Shown here: positions 41,869 through 50,975 of the stretch, one piece after another
How positions within the stretch are numbered: position 1 is the stretch's first letter
How the letters are laid out: each line of letters begins with the position of its first letter
Source of the DNA: Rickettsiaceae bacterium
GTDB taxonomy: Bacteria > Pseudomonadota > Alphaproteobacteria > Rickettsiales > Rickettsiaceae
Direction of reading: 5' to 3'
Assembly: GCA_024236375.1 (NCBI GenBank)
Contig: JACKKP010000004.1
Location: 1 to 64,000, forward strand
DNA: 64,000 nt
The notes under the pieces: generated by a model
Told to the model about the DNA's origin: nothing
Database searches by the model: none
Seen by the model: only the letters and a program-made list of their open reading frames with translations
Program-made: the position numbers and the translations under genes

Positions 41869-42593
41869 GTTTCTCCCTTATAATTTATTAAGTTATTTGC
41901 AGATGCCAATTCTTCTGGCGTATTAATTCCTATTGCTACATTATAATCTTGAACTTTATAATAAGATACTGCTTCACCAGATTTTTTACACACTTCAATT
42001 ATGTCAGTTAGGTAAGACTCTTTGCCAAGTTCATTAACATCATTTACGCAATAATCTATATATTTTGGCAAAATTCCTGGCGCAAAAACCATTATTCCTG
42101 AATTACATAAAGTTATTTCTTTGTCTTCTTTTGTAGCAAATTTTTCTTCAATAATTTTTTGAAAATTTCCTTCTTGGTCTGTTATTATACGACCATATTG
42201 ATTTGGTTTATGATAATCAAATGCAAGAGTCACTACTTTAGAATGAGTATTATGTAAGTGCAAAAATAATTCGTTGATAATACTCCCTGAAATCATTGGA
42301 TTATCACCATATATAACAGCAATTTCTTGATCACTGAAAAATTCTTTTGCCGCTTGAGTTGCATGAGCAGTGCCGAGCTGCTGCTCTTGTTTCACTAACT
42401 TAGTAGAAGATACAATATCACTTAAATAAGGTTCCAAGTGGCTTGAATATACTAATATTAAATCCTCAGTAACTTCCATAGAATTATTGATTACATGTTC
42501 AATCATTGGTTTGCCTGCAACTTGATGCATTACCTTAGGAAGTTCAGAATTCATCCTTGTACCTTTACCTGCAGCTAATATTATTATTTGCAT
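41865..42593 (-). CDS. GlmU-like nucleotidyltransferase, N-terminal domain only
   Basis: This 242-residue protein matches the uridyltransferase half of GlmU: LAAGKGTRM (6-14), PKVMHQVAGKPMIEHV, QLGTAHA, YGDNPMI and YLTDIIE. Full GlmU is about 450 residues and has a left-handed beta-helix acetyltransferase domain, which is absent. It likely makes a nucleotide sugar from UTP, but acetylation must come from another protein. It overlaps polA by 4 bases and follows yebC by 4 bases, giving a yebC-glmU-like-polA operon. Confidence 0.85.
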   Translation of the reverse strand: MQIIILAAGKGTRMNSELPKVMHQVAGKPMIEHVINNSMEVTEDLILVYSSHLEPYLSDIVSSTKLVKQEQQLGTAHATQAAKEFFSDQEIAVIYGDNPMISGSIINELFLHLHNTHSKVVTLAFDYHKPNQYGRIITDQEGNFQKIIEEKFATKEDKEITLCNSGIMVFAPGILPKYIDYCVNDVNELGKESYLTDIIEVCKKSGEAVSYYKVQDYNVAIGINTPEELASANNLINYKGET

Positions 42594-42597
42594 AAAA

Positions 42598-43356
42598 TTA
42601 ACTATAAAATTTAGCTTTTAGATTATCAGCTAATTCATAATTACCAAATACTTTTTGTACATCGTCACTTTCCTCAAGTAAATCAGTCATTTTGAATATT
42701 TTATTTGCTATTTCTTCATCATCTATAATAATATTATTTTGCGATTTCCATATTATTTCTGAATCTAAAGTTTCCCCATATTGCTTTTGCAACCCTTCTA
42801 GACAATTACTAAAATCTTCAGGCTCAGTATATATATAATAACAATGTGCCTCCTCATCTAAAATTACATCTTTTGCTTGTAATTCTACACTCACTTCAAA
42901 AATCTCCTCTAAATTTGCCACTTTTGAATCGAAGATAATTTCTCCAACCCTGTCAAACATAAACGCAACACTGCCACTTTCAGCCAAATTACCACCATAT
43001 TTGCTGAATGCACTTCTCACTTCTGCTACAGTTCTATTTTTATTATCTGTCAAAGTTTCTACTATGAACGCAATACCCCCAGGCAAAAACCCTTCATAAC
43101 GATTTTCAAAGTAATTATCTAAGTCTGACGGATCACTAGCTTGCATTAAGGCTTTATCTATTCTGTCTTTTGGTAAATTTTTACTTCGAGCTGAAATTAT
43201 TGCAGAGCGAAGACGAGGATTACTTTCTGTATCAGAGCCACCTAATTTAGCCGCTGTAATTATTTCACGTACTAGCTTAGTGAAAATTTTAGCCTTTTTT
43301 TTATCTTGTGCTCCTTTGCGGTGCTGAATATTTTTAAATTTGGAATGTCCTGCCAT
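42598..43356 (-). CDS. yebC: YebC/PmpR family protein
   Basis: YebC family proteins act in transcription regulation and, as shown for several members, in translation of proline stretches. The 252-residue protein starts with the hallmark MAGHSKFKNIQHRKGAQDKK and has RDNDR-type GGNLAESGSVAFMF in the middle. Length is normal. It leads the operon with the GlmU-like gene and polA. Confidence 0.95.
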   Translation of the reverse strand: MAGHSKFKNIQHRKGAQDKKKAKIFTKLVREIITAAKLGGSDTESNPRLRSAIISARSKNLPKDRIDKALMQASDPSDLDNYFENRYEGFLPGGIAFIVETLTDNKNRTVAEVRSAFSKYGGNLAESGSVAFMFDRVGEIIFDSKVANLEEIFEVSVELQAKDVILDEEAHCYYIYTEPEDFSNCLEGLQKQYGETLDSEIIWKSQNNIIIDDEEIANKIFKMTDLLEESDDVQKVFGNYELADNLKAKFYS

Positions 43357-43500
43357 TTTACATATCTTTTTATTGATAAATAAAGTTCACATTTTAAAGA
43401 TTTGCGCCTATAACACAAGCGAAATTTAGGTTAAATAATAGATTACTAGCTAATATTTAATCTGCTAGTATATACTAACAGTGATTCATAGGATTGTTTA

Positions 43501-43529
43501 TTGACATTTTACAAAGTTTATAAATAATT
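43501..43529 (+). promoter_or_regulatory. Candidate promoter of the gene at 43557
   Basis: TTGACA at 43501-43506 is followed 17 bases later by TAATTA-like sequence (about 43524-43529). The -35 is perfect and the -10 weak. It lies 28 bases before the start codon. Confidence 0.4.
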
Positions 43530-43556
43530 AATTTTGTTAACAAAATCAGTTTTAAG

Positions 43557-45023
43557 ATGACTTCATCACAATCCCTTTTTTATAGTGACAACCTTTATGA
43601 AGGCTCTAAATATATACTAACACTATATGATGATGGAAGTTTACACTTAATTAGCCCAGTAAATAATTTAATAGTTACATGTGATAACAGTATGATATCA
43701 TTTAAACAATTAGAAGATCTAAAAAACATTATCTGGGGCCGGGGCGATCAAGAAATTTTTGTTAAATCTCCCAATTGTAGCAAATTTTATATTTGTGATA
43801 ATAGAGAACATTATCAAATCATATCAGAAGAAGAATTCTTAACGAAGATTAATAACCTAAAGGATAATTACAAATTATTTTCTACTTTAGAAGAAGCAAA
43901 CCATTATTTTAGAGAATTTAATAAGTTTAAACTAGCTCAGGAGAATTTATCCTATAAATTATTTGCTGCATATAAAGAAGATTTGCAAAAGGAATTTATA
44001 GATACATACAAAAATCTTTATGAAACCATAGAAGAACATCATAAAGAGGCTCAAGCCAATGGTAGGAAGTCACTAATAATTGTAGGAGAGGAACATGAAA
44101 TTGAGAACAGCTTTCTAATCGAATTAATAGTAATTAATGCTTGCACCAGTCTAAATATTAACTCATTAATGATAGAAGATAGTACTGCACCTGAATTTAA
44201 CCTTGATACTATGCTTACTAACCCTCAAGATCAGAATAAAGTTGAGTTGTTATCAAATATTTTGTATCAAACTGATAAATGGAACATTAAACCTGTAGAT
44301 CCTTTAATTAATGTTACTGACTTACATAATCAATTCACCTGGCAACAATATCAGACAGGGGAAGCATATTTTTACAAAATTAGAGCTGAATATATAAACA
44401 ATGCCATCTCGGCAGTAAATGAAAATTCATTATTAATTATAGGCGCAGCACATCTTTTTGATATATGCAATGACCCTGTATTAAAATCGCAATATGATAT
44501 TCTAGCTATCAATGCTGTATCACCAACACTGATACAATATTTCATGCAAAAGTATATTGACTCAGTGAACAGTCCTGCGATAACTGCTCAACAACAAAAG
44601 ATTAATACAGAATTAGAGCATGAATTGTTAACAATATCTGAGGAAGATAAAGCGCTTTCAAAATTTCAGGACTGTCTAGAGGCTACAAGATCATTTCCTT
44701 TATTTTTGAGTGCTAATTTCAGCTATCTTACTTCAACTGAAGTATTGCAAATTGATAATATAATAACAAATTTTTATATACCTTTTGAAGAAGGTGTCAA
44801 AATGGCAATAAACGCTATAAAAAATTATAATAATGCAAATGAGAATTCAGATCAAAGCCGTTTTGTTGAGTTATTAGAAGGTTTATTTGGTAATCATGAT
44901 ACAAACGACAAGGATCAGCTATTATCAAAAAATGTTATAGATAATGATGCCTCAGTTCAAGAACAGGAAGCGTGTGTGATAGGTGAATTAAGCTCAGAAA
45001 TAGTCGAAGAGTCGCTCCAATAG
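43557..45023 (+). CDS. Hypothetical protein, possible TIKI/TraB/ChaN/EreA superfamily, paralogue 1
   Basis: I do not know a named family for this 488-residue protein. It has an N-terminal region of about 130 residues, then a core with GEEH (177-180), a following MIED, an RAEYIN helix (about 276-281) and GAAH (296-299). The spacing of GExH, R-rich helix and GxxH resembles the TIKI/TraB/ChaN/EreA superfamily, whose members are metal-dependent hydrolases or haem-binding proteins. No signal peptide or membrane segment is visible. It is paralogous to the next gene. The functional link is inference. Confidence 0.7.
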   Translation: MTSSQSLFYSDNLYEGSKYILTLYDDGSLHLISPVNNLIVTCDNSMISFKQLEDLKNIIWGRGDQEIFVKSPNCSKFYICDNREHYQIISEEEFLTKINNLKDNYKLFSTLEEANHYFREFNKFKLAQENLSYKLFAAYKEDLQKEFIDTYKNLYETIEEHHKEAQANGRKSLIIVGEEHEIENSFLIELIVINACTSLNINSLMIEDSTAPEFNLDTMLTNPQDQNKVELLSNILYQTDKWNIKPVDPLINVTDLHNQFTWQQYQTGEAYFYKIRAEYINNAISAVNENSLLIIGAAHLFDICNDPVLKSQYDILAINAVSPTLIQYFMQKYIDSVNSPAITAQQQKINTELEHELLTISEEDKALSKFQDCLEATRSFPLFLSANFSYLTSTEVLQIDNIITNFYIPFEEGVKMAINAIKNYNNANENSDQSRFVELLEGLFGNHDTNDKDQLLSKNVIDNDASVQEQEACVIGELSSEIVEESLQ

Positions 45024-45031
45024 CAAATTTA

Positions 45032-45093
45032 TAAAATTTGTTACTAAAAAATGTTGCTTGTTTACAAAGAGAGTGTTTTAGTAACAAATTTTA
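45032..45093. terminator. Perfect 18-bp inverted repeat between the two paralogues
   Basis: The arms at 45032-45049 (TAAAATTTGTTACTAAAA) and 45076-45093 are exact complements with a 26-base loop. The structure follows the first gene's stop by 8 bases and the second starts 22 bases later. It is AT-rich without a clear T-run after it, so it may be a terminator, an attenuator or a processing site. Confidence 0.5.
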
Positions 45094-45114
45094 GTTTCCA
45101 ATATATTAATTATA

Positions 45115-46521
45115 ATGAATAAATCACGACCATTTTATAGTAAAAAACTAAAATTTGAAGGTTCCGAATATATATTAGAACTTTATTATAATGGCACTGC
45201 TATTATGGTTAATAGTACACAAAAAATTATATTCACACCAAAGGATATAGCTAAATATTTTGTTAATAACATTGAACAATTGAAACAAAGTTGGGCAAAA
45301 GAATTTTATGAATATAAAATAATTTTAGCAAAATCTTTCGATAATAATAAATTCTACCTTTGTAACGGACTAAATAATTACCAAGAATTATCAGAAGAAG
45401 ACTTTCATTATAAGATGAACACATCAGAAGAAATTTATAAGCTATGTTCTTCTCTTGAAGAAGCAAATAATTATTTTGTAGAACGAAACAAATTTGAATT
45501 CGCTTTAGAAAAATTTATTAATACTAGTAATATTCGTAATATAAGTAATAAATATAAGAAATTATCTACTATAGAAAAACATGAATTACAAAAGCAATTT
45601 GTAGATATATACAAAAAGCTGAGTGATATTGTACTAGAACATTATATAGAAGCACAGAATAATGGCAAAAAATTACTTATAGCTATAGGAGAAGTGCATA
45701 ATACTGGCAATAGCTTTGCAATTGAACTTATGTTAAGCAAAATTTGTCATGATTTAGGCATAAAAACTTTAATGACAGAAGCTTCAGAACTTCCTCAATT
45801 TGACCGTCAACATGTCTATCAATATTGGTCATCCGAGATAATAAGTGGTATATTACAAAGTATCTTATATAAAGAAGGAGATTGGAGTATTAAACCTATA
45901 GACCATTTGCTATCTATTTATGACATACATAATAGATTTACTTGGCAAGAATATAAACACGGTAAAGCATGTGGTGACAAAACTAGGGCTGAATATATAA
46001 ACAAAACAATTGGCGAAATAAATGAAAATTCGTTATTAATTATAGGAGCAATGCATCTTTTTGATATATGTAATGATGATAAATTAAATGCTCAGTATCA
46101 TATTTTAGCTGTTAATACCGTCCCTATGCAGATTTTGGAAAAAAGCCGCAATAAAATAAAGTCTTTGGACGTGGCCCAAAAAAATATTGATGCAACATTA
46201 GAGAAAGAATTATTAATGATATGCACTCAAGATAAAACCCTTCTAAAATTCCAAAAATACCTAGATGATAAAAAATTAAATATTGTTGATACATTAAACA
46301 AACAAATTAATTATCTTACATCTCCGAAAATATTACACATTGATACTAATATCATTGAATCTAATATATCCTTAGTAGAAATTTTTGAAATAACTTTAAA
46401 CACTATAAATTTTTACTCTAATAAGAATAATCCAAGTGAGGTAAGTTATTTATTTTCAATAGAAAAATCTGACCAAATATTTGAGTGTCTGGGACATATC
46501 ATTTATCAAGATATGTGTTAA
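45115..46521 (+). CDS. Hypothetical protein, possible TIKI/TraB/ChaN/EreA superfamily, paralogue 2
   Basis: This 468-residue protein is a diverged copy of its upstream neighbour. Shared features are the N-terminal SLEEANNYF segment, GEVH (192-195), a TEA in place of IED, WSIKPIDH, the RAEYIN helix, and INENSLLIIGAMHLFDICND with GAMH (311-314). The strict conservation of the GExH and GAxH histidines, while much else has drifted, suggests an active or ligand-binding site. No secretion signal is seen. Confidence 0.7.
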   Translation: MNKSRPFYSKKLKFEGSEYILELYYNGTAIMVNSTQKIIFTPKDIAKYFVNNIEQLKQSWAKEFYEYKIILAKSFDNNKFYLCNGLNNYQELSEEDFHYKMNTSEEIYKLCSSLEEANNYFVERNKFEFALEKFINTSNIRNISNKYKKLSTIEKHELQKQFVDIYKKLSDIVLEHYIEAQNNGKKLLIAIGEVHNTGNSFAIELMLSKICHDLGIKTLMTEASELPQFDRQHVYQYWSSEIISGILQSILYKEGDWSIKPIDHLLSIYDIHNRFTWQEYKHGKACGDKTRAEYINKTIGEINENSLLIIGAMHLFDICNDDKLNAQYHILAVNTVPMQILEKSRNKIKSLDVAQKNIDATLEKELLMICTQDKTLLKFQKYLDDKKLNIVDTLNKQINYLTSPKILHIDTNIIESNISLVEIFEITLNTINFYSNKNNPSEVSYLFSIEKSDQIFECLGHIIYQDMC

Positions 46522-46540
46522 TTAATAGATGGAGAAATAC

Positions 46541-46569
46541 TTGACATATAATTTAAAATAATTTAATGT
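46541..46569 (+). promoter_or_regulatory. Candidate promoter of the ankyrin minisatellite gene
   Basis: TTGACA (46541-46546), 17 bases, then TAATGT (46564-46569), 33 bases before the ATG at 46603. The -35 is perfect and the -10 matches four of six positions. Confidence 0.45.
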
Positions 46570-46602
46570 CACCAAAGCAATAATTCACATTATTTAAGAT
46601 TT

Positions 46603-47403
46603 ATGAAAACATTCTCTACATTAACATTACAACAACAGCAGCCAAACTCACTGAATAATTTTTATTTTGATATTCAAGTTCAAGGAAATGATGGGTTATT
46701 AGTTACAGCAATACAAGAACTAAACATAGAGAATGTAAAAACATTACTAAACAACAACGTTAATCCTAATGTTCAAATTAATCGATCAAATGATACATCA
46801 TTAATTCTAGCAATAACACAAGAAAAGCTATACATCGATATTCCTTCAATTGAAAAAGTTGAGGAAATTACCAAGATCTTACTTGAAAATAACGCTAATC
46901 CAAATGTTAAAGATCTCTATGACAACACACCATTAATTCTAGCAGTAGATCAACGAGCATCGGGAATAGTAGAAATCTTAATAAACGCTGGTGCTGATCC
47001 ATATGTTAAAGATAACAATGGTATGTCCCTATTAGATATAGCCCTAGAAACTGATGATAAAAAAACCGTAAAAATATTACTGCCATACCTTAATAAAGAT
47101 GGTACTTATAATATAAATCCAAGTGATTATGATAATCTAAGTGATGACAATCTAAGTGATGACAATCTAAGTGATGACAATCTAAGTGATGACAATCTAA
47201 GTGATGACAATCTAAGTGATGACAATCTAAGTGATGATAATCTAAGTGATGATAATCTAAGTGATGATAATCTAAGTGATGATAATCTAAGTGATGATAA
47301 TCTAAGTGATGATAATCTAAGTGATGATAATCTAAGTGATGATAATCTAAGTGGAGATGCTGGTTTTGGTTATCAAATAGACAGCTATCATGATTTAGGT
47401 TGA
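46603..47403 (+). CDS. Ankyrin-repeat protein with (NLSDD)n tail
   Basis: The 266-residue protein has three ankyrin repeats in about residues 30-165 (NGLLVTAIQ, NTPLILAVDQRASGIVEILINAGADP, NGMSLLDIALETDDKKTVKILL). Then 15 tandem NLSDD units (the last NLSGD) form a very acidic disordered tail encoded by a 15-bp minisatellite. Because the unit is 15 bases, changes in copy number keep the frame. Ankyrin proteins of Rickettsiales often act in the host; no signal peptide is visible. Confidence 0.8.
   Translation: MKTFSTLTLQQQQPNSLNNFYFDIQVQGNDGLLVTAIQELNIENVKTLLNNNVNPNVQINRSNDTSLILAITQEKLYIDIPSIEKVEEITKILLENNANPNVKDLYDNTPLILAVDQRASGIVEILINAGADPYVKDNNGMSLLDIALETDDKKTVKILLPYLNKDGTYNINPSDYDNLSDDNLSDDNLSDDNLSDDNLSDDNLSDDNLSDDNLSDDNLSDDNLSDDNLSDDNLSDDNLSDDNLSDDNLSGDAGFGYQIDSYHDLG
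47131..47355 (+). repeat. 15-bp coding minisatellite, 15 units
   Basis: Fifteen units of GA(C/T)AATCTAAGTGAT in register. The first unit has GAT, the next six GAC, and the last eight GAT, so the array is built of homogeneous blocks as expected from slippage or unequal exchange. Each unit encodes five residues. Confidence 0.95.
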
Positions 47404-47755
47404 ATTTAGATACTCTATAATGACAAACTTTACCTTAATTAATTCAATTAATGATTTCAGTTTTATTTAGGTTACCCAATATTTTCAACAAAGTAGGTAA
47501 GTAGTAATTAAATTTTACTACTTGCTGTTTACTAGATATTATGAGTCTAGTAAAACTGTTATTATACATTCACTATCTTAAATTTTGTGCAGAGAACGGT
47601 ATTACTAATGGTTGGCCTTGATATTTGCAACTTTCTTAACTTTTAAGTTCCAAAACAATTCATAAATACTAGAATTCGACAAGTAATCAACTTGACAAAA
47701 AACTCTCTCCTATATAGCATATCTTACTATTTCTCATATTATGTTTTGATGTCAT
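47404..47755. other. Intergenic region before pyrH with two hairpins
   Basis: The region holds two adjacent perfect 9-bp stem-loops: AAGTAGTAA/TTACTACTT at 47499-47523 and TTTACTAGA/TCTAGTAAA at 47528-47554. Neither is followed by a T-run. A candidate pyrH promoter follows at 47692. No gene is evident. Confidence 0.6.
47692..47720 (+). promoter_or_regulatory. Candidate promoter of pyrH-frr
   Basis: TTGACA (47692-47697), 17 bases, then TAGCAT (47715-47720), which matches four of six positions of the -10 consensus. It lies 35 bases before the pyrH start. Confidence 0.4.
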
Positions 47756-48469
47756 ATGCCGATTAAAGATTGTAAGAGAGTGTTACTCAAAGTTTCAGGC
47801 GAAGCTCTAATGGGAAGCCGCAGTTACGGACATGATTTGTGTACTTTAGAAGGTATTGCTGAAGATATTAAAGAAGTATTTGAACTTGGTATAGAGGTAT
47901 GTGTAGTAGTTGGAGGTGGTAATATTTATCGTGGTGCAGATGCATCAACTTTAGGGATGGAAAGAGCTAATGCAGACTATATGGGAATGCTTGCAACAGT
48001 AATTAATGCCTTGGCCTTACAAAATACTTTAGAACAAAAAAAGATTAATACCAGGATCCAATCTGCTATTCATATGCAAAATATTTGTGAACCATTTGTA
48101 CGTCGCAGAGCTTTAAGACATTTAGAAAAAGGACGAGTAGTGATTTTTGCAGCTGGTATTGGCAATCCCTTTTTCACTACTGATAGCGCTGCTGTCTTAC
48201 GAGCAATTGAGATGAAGTGTGACTTACTGTGTAAAGGCACTAATGTTGATGGTGTATATAATAGTGACCCACGTAAAGATATTAATGCCATCAAATTTGA
48301 TGAAGTAAGTTATACAGATGTGCTTAGAGACCATTTAAATGTTATGGATATGGCGGCAATTGCAGTAGCTAGAGAAAATAAATTACCGATTAAAGTATTT
48401 TCTATTAAAACACCTAGTAATTTCGCTAGAATACTAAATAATCAAGGAAATTTTACGTTAATAAGATAA
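47756..48469 (+). CDS. pyrH: UMP kinase
   Basis: PyrH phosphorylates UMP to UDP. The 237-residue protein has [11 protein letters not shown] near the N-terminus, [11 protein letters not shown], the [12 protein letters not shown] segment and [15 protein letters not shown], all typical of the hexameric bacterial enzyme. frr follows after 12 bases; the pyrH-frr order is conserved widely, although tsf and rpsB are not adjacent here. Confidence 0.97.
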   Translation: MPIKDCKRVLLKVSGEALMGSRSYGHDLCTLEGIAEDIKEVFELGIEVCVVVGGGNIYRGADASTLGMERANADYMGMLATVINALALQNTLEQKKINTRIQSAIHMQNICEPFVRRRALRHLEKGRVVIFAAGIGNPFFTTDSAAVLRAIEMKCDLLCKGTNVDGVYNSDPRKDINAIKFDEVSYTDVLRDHLNVMDMAAIAVARENKLPIKVFSIKTPSNFARILNNQGNFTLIR

Positions 48470-48481
48470 GATATTAATAAT

Positions 48482-49039
48482 ATGGAACAAAAGCAAAAAG
48501 AAGAATTAACAACTAAAATGGATAAAGCTTTAGCAGTACTTGAAAAAGACTTAGCAGGCTTAAGAGCTGGAAGAGCATCGGTAAATTTACTTGATCCAGT
48601 GGTTATAGAAGTTTATGGTAGTAAAATGCCTCTTGCACAAGTTGGTACGGTATCAGCGCCAGATGCAAAAACTTTAACGGTCCAAGTATGGGATAAAGAA
48701 ATAGTTAAAAAAGTAGAAAAAGCGATAGTTGAAGCTAATCTTGGTTTAAACCCCTCCTCAGATGGCCAATTAATTCGTATCAATTTACCACCAATTAGTG
48801 AAGAACGACGCAAAGAATTAGTAAAAATATCCCATAAATATGGTGAAAATACAAAAATTGCTCTAAGGAATATCAGAAGAGATGCTATGGATTTATTGAA
48901 AAAACAAGAAAAAGAGGGCATGCTTTCTGAAGATGAACATCATAGATATAGTGAAGAAATACAAAAAATTACTGATAAATATATAGAAAAAACAGATTTG
49001 ATGACTACAAATCGAGAAAAAGAAATTATGACTACATAA
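48482..49039 (+). CDS. frr: Ribosome recycling factor
   Basis: RRF splits the post-termination ribosome with EF-G. The 185-residue protein has the family motifs LRAGRASVNLLDPVVIEVYG, GLNPSSDGQLIRINLPP and the RRDAMDLLKK region. Length is standard. It is the second gene of the pyrH-frr operon. Confidence 0.97.
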   Translation: MEQKQKEELTTKMDKALAVLEKDLAGLRAGRASVNLLDPVVIEVYGSKMPLAQVGTVSAPDAKTLTVQVWDKEIVKKVEKAIVEANLGLNPSSDGQLIRINLPPISEERRKELVKISHKYGENTKIALRNIRRDAMDLLKKQEKEGMLSEDEHHRYSEEIQKITDKYIEKTDLMTTNREKEIMTT

Positions 49040-49109
49040 AATTCTTTTTGAAATAATATTTAGAGAAAATTTTTCAGTTTAGACATAATATTTTCGTAAC
49101 AAAACAATA

Positions 49110-49136
49110 TTGATTTGCTATGTTAATTGGTATAAT
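49110..49136 (+). promoter_or_regulatory. Candidate promoter of the peroxiredoxin gene
   Basis: A perfect -10 TATAAT (49131-49136) is preceded after 15 bases by TTGATT (49110-49115). The spacing is short, so the -35 is uncertain, but the -10 is 44 bases before the start. An AGAGG ribosome site lies 8 bases before the ATG. Confidence 0.5.
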
Positions 49137-49179
49137 AATAAAATAGCGCAAAAGTAAATAAAATTTAAGAGGTATTTTT

Positions 49180-49809
49180 ATGGATTTCGAATCAGATATG
49201 CCCAATTTAGGCGTACAAATAGGACAAAATGCACCTGACTTTACAGCTAAAGCAGTCATGCCAGATAATGAGATTAATGATAGTTTTAATTTAAGGCAAT
49301 ATTTAAAAGGTGGAAAAGGTATATTGTTCTTTTATCCATTGGATTTTACATTTGTTTGTCCATCCGAAATCATTGCATTTAATAATAGGTTAGGTGAATT
49401 TGTATCAAGGAATACAAAAATCGTTGCAGTAAGTGTTGATTCACATTTTTGCCATCGTGCGTGGAAAGCTACACCTCTTGCTAAAGGTGGGATTGGCAAT
49501 ATACAATTTCCTTTAGTGGCTGACTTAAACAAACAAATTGGTTATGATTATAATGTACTAAATGATGAAGGAATAGCTTACAGAGCAACTTTTTTAATTG
49601 ATGATAATTTTAATATTAGGCATTATGTAGTAAATGATTTGCCACTAGGTCGTAATGTTGATGAAACTTTAAGAATGATCGATGCACTTGATCATCACAC
49701 TGTTTATGGCGAAGTTTGCCCAGCGGGTTGGCAAAAAGGTGAGCAGGGAATGCGTCCGACTCAAGAGGGTGTATCAGATTATCTGGCTTCCAATGCTGAT
49801 AAACTTTAA
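49180..49809 (+). CDS. 2-Cys peroxiredoxin (AhpC/TSA family)
   Basis: This cytoplasmic peroxidase reduces hydrogen peroxide and organic peroxides. The 209-residue protein has the peroxidatic C60 in FTFVCPSE and the resolving C180 in GEVCPAGW, so it is a typical 2-Cys enzyme. The C-terminal tail after C180 is long enough for the usual decamer form. Its reductant cannot be told; AhpF is not nearby. Confidence 0.93.
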   Translation: MDFESDMPNLGVQIGQNAPDFTAKAVMPDNEINDSFNLRQYLKGGKGILFFYPLDFTFVCPSEIIAFNNRLGEFVSRNTKIVAVSVDSHFCHRAWKATPLAKGGIGNIQFPLVADLNKQIGYDYNVLNDEGIAYRATFLIDDNFNIRHYVVNDLPLGRNVDETLRMIDALDHHTVYGEVCPAGWQKGEQGMRPTQEGVSDYLASNADKL

Positions 49810-49832
49810 AATTATTTTTAAGTCTCTTTAGA

Positions 49833-50975
49833 ATGTTTAATTTGTTTAATAATAATGATGATTATTCTGAAGAGACAATCAATATATTAAGATTAATACG
49901 TAGCGAAAATGTAGGGCCGCGTACTTTCATTAACTTAATTAATTTATTTGGCTCTGCAAGCGAAGCATTAGATAACATAGCAGAGTTTTCTCTAAGGGGA
50001 GGTAGGTCAAAGCCAATTAAGGTATTTTCCAAAACAGCTGCAAAACAAGAATTAGAATTACTCCATAAACATGGTGCAAAAATAATTAGTTATAAAGATC
50101 CTCTTTATTCAGTATTATTAAAAGAAATACCTGATTTTCCACCAATATTGTCATATAAAGGCAATATCTCATTATTAAATTCAAAAAAAATAGTATCCTT
50201 AGTTGGAGCAAGGAATAGTTCTATTAATTCACGTTCATTTGCCACTAATTTGTCAAGTAAGCTAGTAGAGTTGGGTTATGTGACAGTCTCAGGTTTAGCT
50301 CGTGGCATTGACACTTCAGTACATATTGCAAGTGGTAGTCAAACTATTGCAGTTATTGCAGGTGGCATTGATCATATTTATCCACCAGAAAATAAAAAAT
50401 TATTTGAACAATTAAGTGAAGAAGGCTTGATCATCGCTGAACTTCCAATAGGTACACATGTTTTATCAAAACATTTTCCTCAAAGAAATAGGATTATAGC
50501 AGGCTTATCATTAGCTACTATAGTAGTTGAAGCTGGGTTAAACTCAGGTTCTTTAATCACTAGTAAATTCGCTTTAGATTTTAATAGAGAAGTTTTTGCA
50601 GTACCAGGATTTCCTTTGGATCCACGTTGTATGGGATCTAATAAATTGATTAAAGAAGGGCGTGCTCAACTCTTAGAATCATATGAAGATTTAATAGATA
50701 ATGTAGCAAGTTATGATCAGATAACAAAGTCCTTTAATGAAGAATCGGGTAATATAAATAAGTTTGCTTTTGCGGTCAAAGAATTTAAAGTAACAAATCT
50801 CGAACGGCAAAAAATATTAAATTTACTTTCTTCTACTCCAGTAACTATTGAAGAGCTACATCGTGATTCAAATCTACCTCTAGAAGTATTGTATATGATA
50901 TGCTTGGAACTAGAACTAGCCGGAAAAATAGCACGACATGTCGGTAATAAAATCTCATTAATATTAGAAATATGA
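49833..50975 (+). CDS. dprA: DNA processing protein DprA
   Basis: DprA loads RecA on incoming single-stranded DNA in transformation; it persists in many bacteria not known to be competent. The 380-residue protein has an N-terminal helix-hairpin region, the Rossmann core with VGARNSS, SGLARGID, AVIAGGIDHIYPPEN and NSGSLIT, and a C-terminal winged-helix part. Its stop overlaps the topA start by 4 bases, the common dprA-topA order. Confidence 0.95.
   Translation: MFNLFNNNDDYSEETINILRLIRSENVGPRTFINLINLFGSASEALDNIAEFSLRGGRSKPIKVFSKTAAKQELELLHKHGAKIISYKDPLYSVLLKEIPDFPPILSYKGNISLLNSKKIVSLVGARNSSINSRSFATNLSSKLVELGYVTVSGLARGIDTSVHIASGSQTIAVIAGGIDHIYPPENKKLFEQLSEEGLIIAELPIGTHVLSKHFPQRNRIIAGLSLATIVVEAGLNSGSLITSKFALDFNREVFAVPGFPLDPRCMGSNKLIKEGRAQLLESYEDLIDNVASYDQITKSFNEESGNINKFAFAVKEFKVTNLERQKILNLLSSTPVTIEELHRDSNLPLEVLYMICLELELAGKIARHVGNKISLILEI

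Noticed and set aside
47131..47355. Possible CRISPR array
   Set aside because: The 15-bp units are directly adjacent without spacers and are in a reading frame, so this is a coding minisatellite.
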